From: Alteromonas sp. ASW11-130
GTDB taxonomy: Bacteria > Pseudomonadota > Gammaproteobacteria > Enterobacterales > Alteromonadaceae
DNA length: 64,000 bases
Assembly: GCF_026183735.1 (NCBI RefSeq)
Contig: NZ_JAPFRE010000016.1
Coordinates: forward strand, 224,697-288,696
Direction: 5' to 3'
Every line of letters starts with the position of its first letter. The first letter of the stretch is position 1. The position numbers and the translations under genes are program-made. The notes beneath the pieces were generated by a model, which was given only the letters and a program-made list of their open reading frames with translations, was not told the DNA's origin and did no database searches. Positions 18,401 to 26,869 of the stretch are shown in pieces.

Positions 18401-20012
18401 TCAAGAAGATGTTCATTTTTTGGTGTCCGCAGCAAACATTCTATCCGTCGCCTTACATCGCAAGGAAATGGAACAACAACTTAAAAATAATGAAAGTCGC
18501 TTAAGGATTGCAAAAGATTCCAGTCATATGGGAGCGTTTGAATGGGAAATTAGTACCGGTAAAACCTACTGGGATAAATTACTTTATGAAATCTGGGGTA
18601 TTCGGGGCAGCTCAGTTAGCCAGGATGACTTTATCAAAGGCATTCACGTTGACGATCGTGAAGCAGTGGCGGCTGAAGTAGATGCGGCGATGGATCCAAA
18701 AAGTGATGGTCATTATCATGCGATTTATAGAGTAGTGCATTCGACTACCCAAAAAGTGACATGGGTAGAAGCTAACGGTCAGGTCGTTTTCACCGATGAT
18801 CAACCAAGTAAGATGATTGGTATGGTGGTAGATATTACCCGCCAAAGGAAGCTAGAAGCCTCTCTTAAAAGTGCCATCAAAGAATTGCAGGAAGCGGATG
18901 AGAAGAAAAATGACTTCCTCGCTACCTTAGGTCATGAAATCCGTAATCCTTTAGCATCGATCAGTGGTGCGGTACAAATTATTGAACATGATAATAAAAA
19001 ACTGGATTGGGCATTAAATACAATGCGCAGCAACGTCAACTTGGTGTCTTCATTACTCGACGAATTGCTAGATCTAACGCGAATTGCAAGAGGCGAAGTC
19101 CGACTCGAAAAATCGACGGTGAATGTTAATCGGTTATTGCAAGAAATTATTGAAAATTTCTCACCCGCTGTACATCAAAACAAGCAATCCCTCGATCTCG
19201 TCTTACCTGAAGACAATATCATTACCAAGCTCGATCGTACCCGTATTCAGCAAGTTATTAATAACGTGATAAACAATGCAGCTAAGTTTACTCCAGAGAA
19301 TGGCAGTATCAAAGTTGAAGCGATTAAATCTAACAACAACCTGGTTATTAATGTTAAAGACTCAGGTATCGGTCTTGATATGCAATATCGCGATAAAGTT
19401 TTTGAGCCGTTTCAGCAAATAAAAGAAAATAGCGAAAGTAAAAATACGGGCTTAGGTATCGGTTTGTCTCTGGTAAAACAGATTGCCGAACTACACGGTG
19501 GCACCGTCTCCATACACAGCGACGGGCGCAATAGAGGTACATTAGTGACGCTTAGTTTGCCGATAGAGGCTGAATCGGCTGACACAGATTCAGTGCATCT
19601 GCCACAGCTATCTTATAAGAAAACATCAACGCTGAGAAATATGCAAAAGTTAAGGGTGATGTTGGTTGATGACAATGAAACGGTGGCCGACGGTCTAGGA
19701 ATGATTTTGGACCTCAAAGGTTGTGATGTACGCGTTTACAATACCGGAACTGAAGCCTTACAAAACTATATCGCTTTTAGGCCCAATGTTGCGCTCTTGG
19801 ATATTGGTTTACCCGATATGAGTGGAATTGAACTTATTGAACTGCTCAAACCTAATTTACCTGATAAAACACTATATCTAGCCGTTACAGGTTACGGACA
19901 TTTAGAAGCAAAACGAAGTACGCAAGCGGCGGGTTTTGATGGACATCTTAATAAGCCAGTCAGCGTCGAGATTATAATTGAAGAGTTGGAAAAATTTGCC
20001 GAAACGCTTTAA
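15459..20012 (+). CDS. CheB-CheR-PAS-GAF-PAS hybrid sensor histidine kinase with C-terminal receiver
   Basis: 1517 residues with no signal peptide or membrane segment. Domains in order: CheB-type methylesterase (about 10-190, catalytic S18 and H45 and the SGAGSDGT loop); CheR-type methyltransferase (about 205-470, SAM site VAGCASGEEAYT near residue 308); a linker or PAS-like region (about 520-620); a long Glu-rich coiled coil (about 640-715) with repeated EELxSxxEEL; PAS (about 715-830); GAF (about 850-1000); PAS_3 (about 1010-1140); HisKA with H1159 in GHEIRNPL; HATPase (about 1255-1375); receiver with D1448. It is a cytoplasmic multi-input kinase of the CheB/CheR fusion class. No MCP, CheA or output regulator is nearby, so its partner is unknown. 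All catalytic residues seen are intact. Confidence 0.93.
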   Translation: MSNNKEQRSPLIVGVGASAGGLDVLKRFFNKVPDDVDIAFLVVQHLSPDHESMLADILARETSFKFCQAKDGQKIESGQAYIIPPNKFIEVNDSCIKVVEQTEHRGCRMAIDHLFRSMADVYQSKAVGLVFSGAGSDGTAGLRALKAAGGLAVVQSPETAEYPSMPKSAINAGVVDEVLPIEQIPELLIEFGSHPYHQLTKNADSSLSDLNEIRALFKAQENFDLTQYKDSTVKRRIFRRMSLTGKKQSQHYIKLLRDSQNERDALMRDLLINVTDFFRDREAFEILDSKVLASIVDEIDDGEDIRVWVAGCASGEEAYTLAILLTEQIEKSGKELGLRIFATDIDQEAILVARRGSYPNSIISELPEPFINRYFDVANDGYATIRNSIRDKISFAQQNVYTDPPFSNLHLVSCRNLLIYLQKSAQQKVLKSFFYALVPEGYLFLGSSESVGEKKDLFTTLSSKWRIYGRKERNEIKHYPSMLPTFFNHKSTTPKSSNRQRAKQNSEEERVLKTLLLAVKPSIIVDDLNRVTYFHGNVNKFLTLPDGQAGLELYSMINPQIRTRMRSGIYKAKKTGERVTITLPQSSSTQEPDINYRCTITPTSSSKKGDGSVIVTFEEIPSNEDFGSVSHQINNHDHDSMIDAMERELRETKDELQSTVEELETSTEELKAAHEEALSTNEELQSSNEELEASTEELRSLNEELTTVNAQLKDKIDELSTTHDDIKNFFASTNLATIFLSSEMKIKRYTPAAERLLKIGSQDIDQPINELHRELLDEDTFEEAQRVLDSLESSEKQIQAEKQWYVRKILPYQTESRKVVGVVITFIDVTTLKVTANRLKASSEQHAVIAKLGLKALSNEDTANLMDQLVREVTHTLQADFCKVLEYQPEQERLLVKAGIGWNSGIVGKATVSADNTSQAGFTLNTPEPVVVTDLASEQRFTGPELLIDHKVVSGISCIIENSDKPYGILAVHTTDKRCFNQEDVHFLVSAANILSVALHRKEMEQQLKNNESRLRIAKDSSHMGAFEWEISTGKTYWDKLLYEIWGIRGSSVSQDDFIKGIHVDDREAVAAEVDAAMDPKSDGHYHAIYRVVHSTTQKVTWVEANGQVVFTDDQPSKMIGMVVDITRQRKLEASLKSAIKELQEADEKKNDFLATLGHEIRNPLASISGAVQIIEHDNKKLDWALNTMRSNVNLVSSLLDELLDLTRIARGEVRLEKSTVNVNRLLQEIIENFSPAVHQNKQSLDLVLPEDNIITKLDRTRIQQVINNVINNAAKFTPENGSIKVEAIKSNNNLVINVKDSGIGLDMQYRDKVFEPFQQIKENSESKNTGLGIGLSLVKQIAELHGGTVSIHSDGRNRGTLVTLSLPIEAESADTDSVHLPQLSYKKTSTLRNMQKLRVMLVDDNETVADGLGMILDLKGCDVRVYNTGTEALQNYIAFRPNVALLDIGLPDMSGIELIELLKPNLPDKTLYLAVTGYGHLEAKRSTQAAGFDGHLNKPVSVEIIIEELEKFAETL

Positions 20013-20173
20013 TTCGAACTCGTACTATTACTGACAGGCCTGATAAGTCGCTTTCATACAGCTAATGATGTGAGCCTGGTTTATGAAACCTTTCCTTACA
20101 AGCAGCAGCGAACTTAAGTCGATAATGTTGGATCGTTTTATCTGTATTAAGGATAATTAGCCCGCTATTTATT

Positions 20174-21160
20174 CTATTGTGGAAGCAAAGATTCAATATC
20201 CCATACTTGATAAGCGCCATCCGAGCTAAGTGTAATCAGCTCGTTATTTTCGTTTAACGATAAGGACACGGTGGTGGCTTCAGATGTAAAGCGTGTTATC
20301 TCCCATGAAGCCACTTCGTCGCCTGTTTGGGCATCCCATAGCGTAAGCACGGATTTCGGTGACGACGTTATAAGATATCGTCCTCGTTGATAAAAAATCC
20401 CCCTGCGAAAAAATCGGAAGTTTTCGAAAAATTTAAGTTCTGTAAGCGTTTCTCCACTTTCGCTATCCATAATCAAATGAGATTTGAGAGCGTCAGATAT
20501 GAAAAGTTTATTGGATTGTTTATCATTTATCAGGGAAGTAACGCGACTTTTGAATTCACGTTGATAAATAATTTCCCCGTCTTCTCGAAAAGAAATAAAT
20601 TTTTTGTCCCGAGCGCCCGACATAATGGTAGACGTATGCGGTAAATAGGCAAGTCGAGTGATTTGTTTGTCGTGATGCGTGTGTCGGGTAGCCAGGCCAC
20701 TTTGAAAATCAACTGAAAGCACCACTCCGTCGGTCATACCGACGAGGGCTTTGTGCCCATCAGGATAAAACATCAATGAGGAAATGGTTGCACTTGGTTG
20801 ATTACCTTGCACATACCAGCTCCCTATGACCTGACCATGTTCAAGGTTGACTAAAGTGATATTCCAATATCCCGCGATCGCCAACCACTGTTTGTTTTCA
20901 GATAGCTCGACGTGCTGCATATCTTCGTCACCCAATTGGGTGCGATCCCATTCGTATTTAAGTTTTTGATTAATGCTGTCCCAGACGCTTACGACCTGGT
21001 TTTTCGTTAACAATGCTAGCAAAGATGCATCGTCGGTCATCGTAGCTGACTTAAGGGGTTGTTTGGCAAAGCGGTGTAGTAGTGTAGATTCAACAGTAAC
21101 GTTTTTATCGCACCCAGCGAGTAAACATAGGCTGCATATAATATAAACGATATACTTCAT
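20174..21160 (-). CDS. WD40-repeat-like lipoprotein
   Basis: 328 residues. The lipobox LLAGC gives lipidated C17. The body consists of beta-propeller repeats with recognisable W-D endings: VVSVWDSI, LTLWDAQTG and YQVWDIE, with intervening serine/threonine-rich strands. It is predicted to be a periplasmic, membrane-anchored propeller, perhaps a binding or scaffold protein. It is convergent with the hybrid kinase gene. Substrate and partner are unknown; calling it a single propeller of six or seven blades is inference from length. Confidence 0.82.
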   Translation of the reverse strand: MKYIVYIICSLCLLAGCDKNVTVESTLLHRFAKQPLKSATMTDDASLLALLTKNQVVSVWDSINQKLKYEWDRTQLGDEDMQHVELSENKQWLAIAGYWNITLVNLEHGQVIGSWYVQGNQPSATISSLMFYPDGHKALVGMTDGVVLSVDFQSGLATRHTHHDKQITRLAYLPHTSTIMSGARDKKFISFREDGEIIYQREFKSRVTSLINDKQSNKLFISDALKSHLIMDSESGETLTELKFFENFRFFRRGIFYQRGRYLITSSPKSVLTLWDAQTGDEVASWEITRFTSEATTVSLSLNENNELITLSSDGAYQVWDIESLLPQ

Positions 21161-21488
21161 CGCACAGGTTACTTATGTTAATACAATGTGTTTGCAAGGG
21201 TGGCGAAGAGGAAATCATTTGTCAATAATGAGGAAGGTAAAACCCTGATTTATAATCACTTAACGCTCCATACTAAGCTTTTGCGCTCATCTAGTACTTT
21301 TTAATAACGGTTTCGTATTGGTCACACGCGTTTATAAATGTCTTTTGCTATCTTTAATATATTTCGCGAAGAGGTATTAATTATCAGCCGCAAACCAGTG
21401 GGAGAGGACATCATCATTTGTCGTTACATTAAAACAATAATTTACTTATGAACGTACTGTCGATGCAAATCTGGCAAACCCATAGGTA
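21161..21488. other. intergenic stretch without recognised features
   Basis: About 330 bases between the WD40-like lipoprotein start and the PhoQ-like kinase stop. I found no gene, RNA or convincing terminator in it; the promoter of the lipoprotein gene must be here. Confidence 0.4.
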
Positions 21489-22826
21489 TCACTCCATGCT
21501 TGGCGATGCGGGAAATTGCAAGGTTATTTTTGCACCATTTAAATGCGATTTTTCTATCAATAATCTTCCCTGATAAATAGTTATCAGATCAGCGACTACC
21601 GCCATACCGATACCTTGACCTTCTGCATATGTATCAAATCTTTCACCTCGTTGTATCAATTTTTCTCTAAGATGCTCTGGAATACCCGGCCCATCATCTT
21701 CAACACCAATTTCTATCCATTTTTCAGAGGATTTGAGGGTAACAATAATGACCGTATTGGCTGCCTTCGCCGCGTTATCTAAAATATTACCTATCATTTC
21801 CATGAGATCGGTTTTGTCACCATAAAACGTTATGTCATCTCCAATAACGCGAATAGAAAGCTCTTTATCCAGATAGATTTTTTTTATGGCGTGCGTAATT
21901 TTGGCAGCTATCGGCTTGATATCGATACCGGCTTGCCAGCCTGACTTCGCCATGGTTGCACGTTTGAGTTGTCTGCGAATCAGGCTATCGATTTGTTTTA
22001 AGGCGTCTCTAGCTTCATCTGGGAGGTGTTGAGAACCGAGAGCTATCGCCAAAGGGGTCTTGAGGCTATGAGCTAAATCGTCGAGGCTGTTTTTATAGCG
22101 TTTACGTTGGTCCTCTTCAATTTGCATAAGTTGGTTAATACTGTTTTGTAAGCCAGAAAACTCCACCGGATAGTTATGGGTTAACCTCGCTTGTTTACCT
22201 TTAGCAGTTAAACTAATTTCATTGATGAGCTCTCTGACGGGAGACAGCAATAAAGCCATGCCTATTAATAATAAAATGAGCAGTGCTAAAGCTAACAAAG
22301 ACAACCATTGCCATACTGTTTTTAAAAACGCATTTCGTTCCTGATCAAATTTGGTCTTCTCATTAAAAATGTAAAAATGAACGGGTTCGAAGTCTTCCGT
22401 TCCGGCAAATTCAGCGGTAAATGCATAGGCAAAATGACTGCGTTTTTTATCGAATTGAGCAGTGTAGTCTTCTACAAAAAACTCTTCACCTACCGCCGGG
22501 ATAGGAGGGGGTTGCGTTATATCGTAATGTAACGCAGAAGCAGATTGCCAGACAGTTTTGTCGCGAAAACGAATTAATCCAATGTAACCCGAGTCGGGCA
22601 GGTTTAGCTGCTCTTCATACAAAAGCTCAGGCATATAAGGGATATCGCCATTGAGCTCAAACGCTGAGATTAAAGCAAGGCTCATAAGCTTTAGCTCATC
22701 TTGTTTGGCCTGAGTTAAACTGGCCGTATATGCTCTATCGAGGGTAAAAACCGTCAAAGGAATAAATAGCGTAAGTGCAATAAGGGTCAGAATGATTGCA
22801 CGAAGCCGAAGGGAAAGACCCTTCAT
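21489..22826 (-). CDS. PhoQ-like sensor histidine kinase
   Basis: 445 residues. A first membrane segment (about 9-30), a periplasmic sensor of about 140 residues with acidic stretches, a second segment (about 172-195), a HAMP-like linker, then the kinase. The H-box HSLKTPLA with H253 is the PhoQ variant rather than the more common HELRTPL. The N box is NILDNAAKA; G boxes are DDGPGIP and GQGIGMAV. It overlaps the regulator gene by four bases (ATGA). By family it would sense divalent cations, acidity or cationic peptides; the exact signal is not predictable from sequence. Confidence 0.88.
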   Translation of the reverse strand: MKGLSLRLRAIILTLIALTLFIPLTVFTLDRAYTASLTQAKQDELKLMSLALISAFELNGDIPYMPELLYEEQLNLPDSGYIGLIRFRDKTVWQSASALHYDITQPPPIPAVGEEFFVEDYTAQFDKKRSHFAYAFTAEFAGTEDFEPVHFYIFNEKTKFDQERNAFLKTVWQWLSLLALALLILLLIGMALLLSPVRELINEISLTAKGKQARLTHNYPVEFSGLQNSINQLMQIEEDQRKRYKNSLDDLAHSLKTPLAIALGSQHLPDEARDALKQIDSLIRRQLKRATMAKSGWQAGIDIKPIAAKITHAIKKIYLDKELSIRVIGDDITFYGDKTDLMEMIGNILDNAAKAANTVIIVTLKSSEKWIEIGVEDDGPGIPEHLREKLIQRGERFDTYAEGQGIGMAVVADLITIYQGRLLIEKSHLNGAKITLQFPASPSME

Positions 22827-23497
22827 AAATTCCGGTTAATCCTATAACCCCTACCTCGCAGTGTTTCGATAGGTTTGAGAGTGATGTCGGGGTCAATTTT
22901 TTTGCGCAAACGCCCTACAAACACTTCGATCACATTACTGTCTAAGTCGAAATCCTGATCATAAATATGCTCTGTAAGTTCGGTTTTTGAAATAACTTTT
23001 TGTGGATTCATCATCAGATACTGCATCACTCTGTATTCGTAAGCAGTTAATTCCAGAGCTTTGCCATTCACGCGAATTTCTTCACTGACCGTATCCAGTT
23101 CAATTGGGCCTGCTTGTATGATGGGGTTAGCTTGTCCTGATGAACGTCGGATAAGTGCTTTCACACGAGCTAATAGTTCTTCATCGTGGAAGGGTTTTGT
23201 TAAATAGTCATCAGCGCCTGAATCTAAGCCTTCTACTTTTTCTTGCCATCGATCACGGGCGGTTAGAATGAGAATAGGGCAACGTACGTTGTTTTGGCGC
23301 GCGCGTTGAATGACCTCTAGTCCATCGATTTTGGGTAGGCCAATATCAACAACAGCTAAATCGTACGGATATTCATTAAGATGAAAAAGGGCACGTTCCC
23401 CATCATCCGCTAAATCAACGCTATAGCCATTAGTTTGCATGAGGCGATCGAGCTGGGTGAGCAATCTGCTATCGTCTTCCGCTATCAAAATACGCAT
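22823..23497 (-). CDS. PhoP-like OmpR-family response regulator
   Basis: 224 residues. The receiver has the acidic pocket EDD at 7-9, phosphoacceptor D51 and K101-region TKPF. The C-terminal winged helix contains SKTELTEHIYDQDFDLDSNVIEVFVGRLRKKI, close to PhoP/QseB-type regulators. Its start overlaps the stop of the upstream PepSY gene by one base (TAATG), and its stop overlaps the kinase start, so the three genes form a tight operon. Confidence 0.92.
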   Translation of the reverse strand: MRILIAEDDSRLLTQLDRLMQTNGYSVDLADDGERALFHLNEYPYDLAVVDIGLPKIDGLEVIQRARQNNVRCPILILTARDRWQEKVEGLDSGADDYLTKPFHDEELLARVKALIRRSSGQANPIIQAGPIELDTVSEEIRVNGKALELTAYEYRVMQYLMMNPQKVISKTELTEHIYDQDFDLDSNVIEVFVGRLRKKIDPDITLKPIETLRGRGYRINRNL

Positions 23498-23781
23498 TAA
23501 CGTTTTCTATCCTTATCCTTTGGAGGGCTAACTTCGCCCGACCGTTTATCTACGTCGACGGATACTACCCGACCTGATTTTTTTAGTACTTTGACCCGGT
23601 AGTTATCTTTATTTTTATCGATTCTCAGAATTCTGCCATTTACTTGTTGCTTGGCACGTTCTGCGGCCTGGGCTTTGTCCAATTGGCGGCCATTATTATC
23701 CTGTTGGTGCGCATACCCTGGCATGATAGACAAGCACGTCATCACTATCAAAATCATTGTATGCTGTATGAACGTTTTCAT
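23497..23781 (-). CDS. small exported PepSY-domain protein
   Basis: 94 residues when started at the ATG at 23781, which gives a clean signal peptide ending in GYAH and has GAGAGAG just upstream. A longer open frame extends to 23871, but its extra N-terminus would bury the signal. The mature part is a single PepSY unit (KAQAAERAKQQVNGRILRI with a following KVLKKSGRVVSV), very basic at the end. PepSY proteins next to PhoPQ-type systems are thought to modulate the sensor or a periplasmic protease; that is family-level inference. First gene of the three-gene operon. Confidence 0.82.
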   Translation of the reverse strand: MKTFIQHTMILIVMTCLSIMPGYAHQQDNNGRQLDKAQAAERAKQQVNGRILRIDKNKDNYRVKVLKKSGRVVSVDVDKRSGEVSPPKDKDRKR

Positions 23782-24034
23782 AACTCTCTCTTTGAGAAAC
23801 CTGACATCGCTCTTCCTAGCGACCGTATTCCAACTAATAAGCAAACGAGCCTCATTTGCTAATCCTAGCATAGATAATTTTGATGAACATATCCTGAATT
23901 AAGTAAAGAATTCCCTTAAGTTGAGGGAGCGCGAAATCTTTAAAAGTTATTAATAAACAATCTGATCAATAAATTGTCCCGTTTACAGTGCTGAACTTAT
24001 TAAAAAAATGTTTTTTCAACAAGGAGTGCGAACT

Positions 24035-24499
24035 ATGTCAACTGATATTAGAACGAAAATGTGGAAAGCAATGGCAGAAAGTCCTAATGTCATGGTGAGT
24101 TTGGTCAACGCTAAAGACCATGCAGAACCCATGCACGCTCAACTCGACAAAGATGCTGATCACGAATTCTGGTTTTACACTAAAAAGGATAATCGTATTG
24201 CGCCCGGTGGTCCCGCCATGGTGTGTTTTACTGGCCGCAGTCATGAAGTATTCGCGTGTATTAAAGGGAATCTGGTGGAAGAAACCCGTCAGGAAATTAT
24301 TGATAAATACTGGTCTAACCATGTAGAGGCCTGGTATGACAATGGTAAGGATGACCCCGCCCTGAAAATGATGCGTTTTGAATTAGAAAATGCTGAAATT
24401 TGGAATGCTGACCCTGGTATCAAAGGCGTATTTAAGTTAATGACTGGGAAGCGTATGAAGGAAGATGATATGGGTGAGCATAAGAAAGTGAATCTTTAA
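24035..24499 (+). CDS. pyridoxamine 5'-phosphate oxidase-family protein (general stress protein 26-like)
   Basis: 154 residues. The split beta-barrel flavin-binding fold is indicated by KMWKAMAESPNVMVSLV, a strand reading HEFWFYTKKDNRI, and the C-terminal WNADPGIKGVFKLMTGK. The start is the ATG at 24035, with AAGGAG eight bases upstream; an upstream ATG at 24008 has no such site. Members of this COG3871-like group bind FMN or related cofactors and are often stress-induced. It is convergent with the trp operon and separated from it by a terminator. Confidence 0.85.
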   Translation: MSTDIRTKMWKAMAESPNVMVSLVNAKDHAEPMHAQLDKDADHEFWFYTKKDNRIAPGGPAMVCFTGRSHEVFACIKGNLVEETRQEIIDKYWSNHVEAWYDNGKDDPALKMMRFELENAEIWNADPGIKGVFKLMTGKRMKEDDMGEHKKVNL

Positions 24500-24530
24500 T
24501 AGCGAGCTTTTTGGGTTTATAAAATGAGCA

Positions 24531-24554
24531 CTAAGCCCCGTGGACGGGGCTTAG
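24531..24554. terminator. intrinsic terminator between convergent genes
   Basis: A perfect 10-bp stem CTAAGCCCCG - TGGA - CGGGGCTTAG. On the plus strand it is followed by TATGGTTTT, on the minus strand by TGCTCATTTT. It separates the flavin-binding-type gene from yciI at the end of the trp operon. Confidence 0.8.
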
Positions 24555-24561
24555 TATGGTT

Positions 24562-24861
24562 TTAGGGCAATACCACTTTAAACGGTTTCACCTCTACTTT
24601 TTCATAAACGTTTGCTTGAATGAAAGGGTCATCCTCTGCCCAGGCTTTAGCCGCTTCTAACAAATCAAACTCCGCTACAATAAGCGAACCTGTAAAACCT
24701 GCTGGTCCCGGATCGCTATTGTCGATGGCAGGAAACGGACCTGCCAAAATAAGCCTGCCCTCATCTTTTAACGTTTGCAACCGCTCTAGGTGCGCGGGTC
24801 TTGCTGCCAACCTTTGGTTAAGACTGCCAGCAGCATCGGTGGCATTAATTATGTAAAGCAT
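24562..24861 (-). CDS. yciI: YciI-family protein
   Basis: 99 residues with the ferredoxin-like YciI fold. It starts [10 protein letters not shown], keeps the conserved His in RPAHLERL (H24), the Asp region in AGPFPAID, and [19 protein letters not shown] near the end. Its start lies one base after the trpA stop, so it is the last gene of the trp operon. yciI also sits near trp genes in E. coli. Its biochemical role is unknown; a small-molecule lyase or hydrolase activity has been suggested for the fold. Confidence 0.92.
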   Translation of the reverse strand: MLYIINATDAAGSLNQRLAARPAHLERLQTLKDEGRLILAGPFPAIDNSDPGPAGFTGSLIVAEFDLLEAAKAWAEDDPFIQANVYEKVEVKPFKVVLP

Positions 24862-24862
24862 A

Positions 24863-25672
24863 TTAATCCTTGTTAGCCGCCGCTTTCATAGATGCAATAA
24901 ATTCATCAAGCTTCATTAGCATCTGCTGTTTGTCATCTAGGTTTCTTTCAATAATATTAACCGTTGCAGAGCCGCTTATCGCGCCTGCAGCACCCGCCTT
25001 TACTGCTTGCTTAACTTGCTCAGGTCTAGAAATGCCAAATCCTAGTAGTGAGGGGGCGCTATTGGCCTGATGGAGTTTATCAAGTAGCGCTTTGGCATCA
25101 AGATCAGCATCGGTTTCTGCTCCAGTTACCCCAGCTCGACCTAGCACATACGTATATCCGCAGGATGCTTTTGCAACGTCACTTAATGCTTCATCTGAGG
25201 CATTTGGGGGAGCAATCAAAATTTGTTCAATGCCTGACTTATTTGCAGCCTGCTTAAACGGCTCAATTTCTCTTAGCGGTACGTCCGCGATTAAGATAGA
25301 GTCTACCCCAGCATCTTTCGCTTGCTGATAGAATGCATTCATGCCTTTCGCCAAAACCAGGTTACTATAAAGTAGAAGACCCACAGGAATGTCAGGATAA
25401 CGGGAACGTACTTTGGTTAGCACAGCGAAACACCGCGAGGGTGTCGCGCCAGCTTTTAAAGCGCGGATGGCAGCTTTCTGTATGGTAGGACCATCTGCAA
25501 TAGGATCAGAATAAGGAAATCCCAACTCTAATGCATCAGCGCCACTCTCAATGAGCTGACATATTATATCAAAAGAGGAGTTTGGATCCGGGTCGCCAAT
25601 CATCACAAAAGGAACAAACGCAGCTTGATTACGTTCTCTTAATTGGCAAAAAAGTGAATTATATCTACTCAT
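24863..25672 (-). CDS. trpA: tryptophan synthase alpha subunit
   Basis: 269 residues, a TIM-barrel enzyme that splits indole-3-glycerol phosphate into indole and glyceraldehyde 3-phosphate. Catalytic E49 and D60 lie in [16 protein letters not shown], and the phosphate site is at GFGISRPEQ and GAISGSA. It overlaps the trpB stop by eight bases, as usual for coupled trpBA translation. Indole is channelled to TrpB in the alpha2-beta2 complex. Confidence 0.97.
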   Translation of the reverse strand: MSRYNSLFCQLRERNQAAFVPFVMIGDPDPNSSFDIICQLIESGADALELGFPYSDPIADGPTIQKAAIRALKAGATPSRCFAVLTKVRSRYPDIPVGLLLYSNLVLAKGMNAFYQQAKDAGVDSILIADVPLREIEPFKQAANKSGIEQILIAPPNASDEALSDVAKASCGYTYVLGRAGVTGAETDADLDAKALLDKLHQANSAPSLLGFGISRPEQVKQAVKAGAAGAISGSATVNIIERNLDDKQQMLMKLDEFIASMKAAANKD

Positions 25673-26852
25673 TGAACGAGTCTCCCAGAATGCTGGTTAC
25701 GTGGGCTAGATCTTTATCACCGCGACCAGAAAGATTTACTACAATAATCGTTTCCTGGTCTGCTTCATCCGCCATATTCAATGCATGTGCAAGCGCATGA
25801 GAAGATTCAAGCGCTGGAATAATGCCTTCTTTTTTAGCGAGCAACTGAAAGGCGTGAAGCGCTTCTTCGTCGGTAACCGCCACATATTCCGCACGTCCTG
25901 TTTGCGCCAAATGAGCATGTTGGGGGCCCACCGCCGGGTAATCTAAGCCTGCGGAAACAGAATAGCTTTCCTCAATTTGACCTTCTGTATCTTGCATAAT
26001 GTAGGTATGAGATCCATGTAGAATACCTTTGCTTCCTTTACAGATGGTAGCGCCATGCAAATGTGTGTGTAGCCCTTTCCCAGCTGGCTCAACACCTATC
26101 AGTTTTACCTCTGGTTGTTCGATGAAATCGGCGAACATACCAATTGCATTCGATCCCCCGCCTACGCAAGCAACTAACGCATCAGGAAGACGGCCTTCTT
26201 TTTGAATAATCTGTTCGCGGATTTCTTCACCAATCATTCGATGAAATTCACGTACAATGGTGGGAAAGGGGTGAGGGCCGGCAGCCGTGCCCAAAAGATA
26301 ATGGGCTTTGTCATAATTAGCTGACCAATCACGCATGGCTTCGTTTACCGCATCTTTCAAGGTGCCTGAACCGGCACTTACTGGGATGACCTCCGCGCCC
26401 ATTAATCGCATACGGAATACGTTAGGAGCCTGCCTTTCTACATCTTTCGCCCCCATATAAATACGAGCTTTTAAACTCATTAAGGCACACGCTAATGCTG
26501 TGGCTGTACCATGCTGACCGGCACCTGTTTCAGCAATAACTTCGGTTTTCCCCATACGTTTAGTTAATAATGCCTGGCCTAATACCTGATTAGTTTTGTG
26601 TGCACCGCCATGCAATAGGTCCTCTCTCTTTAAATAAAGCTTAACCAATGGGTTACTGACCAAATTCTGGGTTAAGGTAAGGGGGGTAGGACGGCCTGCG
26701 TAGTCATTCAGCAATCCGGTAAATTCCTTTTGAAATGTGGCGTCTTCACGGGCATCAATAAAGGCTTGTTCCAATTGGTCAAGCGCAGGAATTAATAGCT
26801 CTGGCACATACATGCCGCCGAATTCGCCGAATCTCGAGTTAAGTTTGTTCAT
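25665..26852 (-). CDS. trpB: tryptophan synthase beta subunit
   Basis: 395 residues, the PLP enzyme that joins indole and serine. The PLP lysine is K86 in HGGAHKTNQ; the glycine-rich phosphate loop is [24 protein letters not shown] lines the active site. N-terminal [13 protein letters not shown] is the family start. It lies 17 bases after trpCF and overlaps trpA. Confidence 0.98.
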   Translation of the reverse strand: MNKLNSRFGEFGGMYVPELLIPALDQLEQAFIDAREDATFQKEFTGLLNDYAGRPTPLTLTQNLVSNPLVKLYLKREDLLHGGAHKTNQVLGQALLTKRMGKTEVIAETGAGQHGTATALACALMSLKARIYMGAKDVERQAPNVFRMRLMGAEVIPVSAGSGTLKDAVNEAMRDWSANYDKAHYLLGTAAGPHPFPTIVREFHRMIGEEIREQIIQKEGRLPDALVACVGGGSNAIGMFADFIEQPEVKLIGVEPAGKGLHTHLHGATICKGSKGILHGSHTYIMQDTEGQIEESYSVSAGLDYPAVGPQHAHLAQTGRAEYVAVTDEEALHAFQLLAKKEGIIPALESSHALAHALNMADEADQETIIVVNLSGRGDKDLAHVTSILGDSFNE

Positions 26853-26869
26853 TCTTAATCCTGTATTTA

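Noticed and set aside
23782-23871. N-terminal extension of the PepSY protein
   Set aside because: It would place 30 polar residues before the signal peptide; the ATG at 23781 has a ribosome site.
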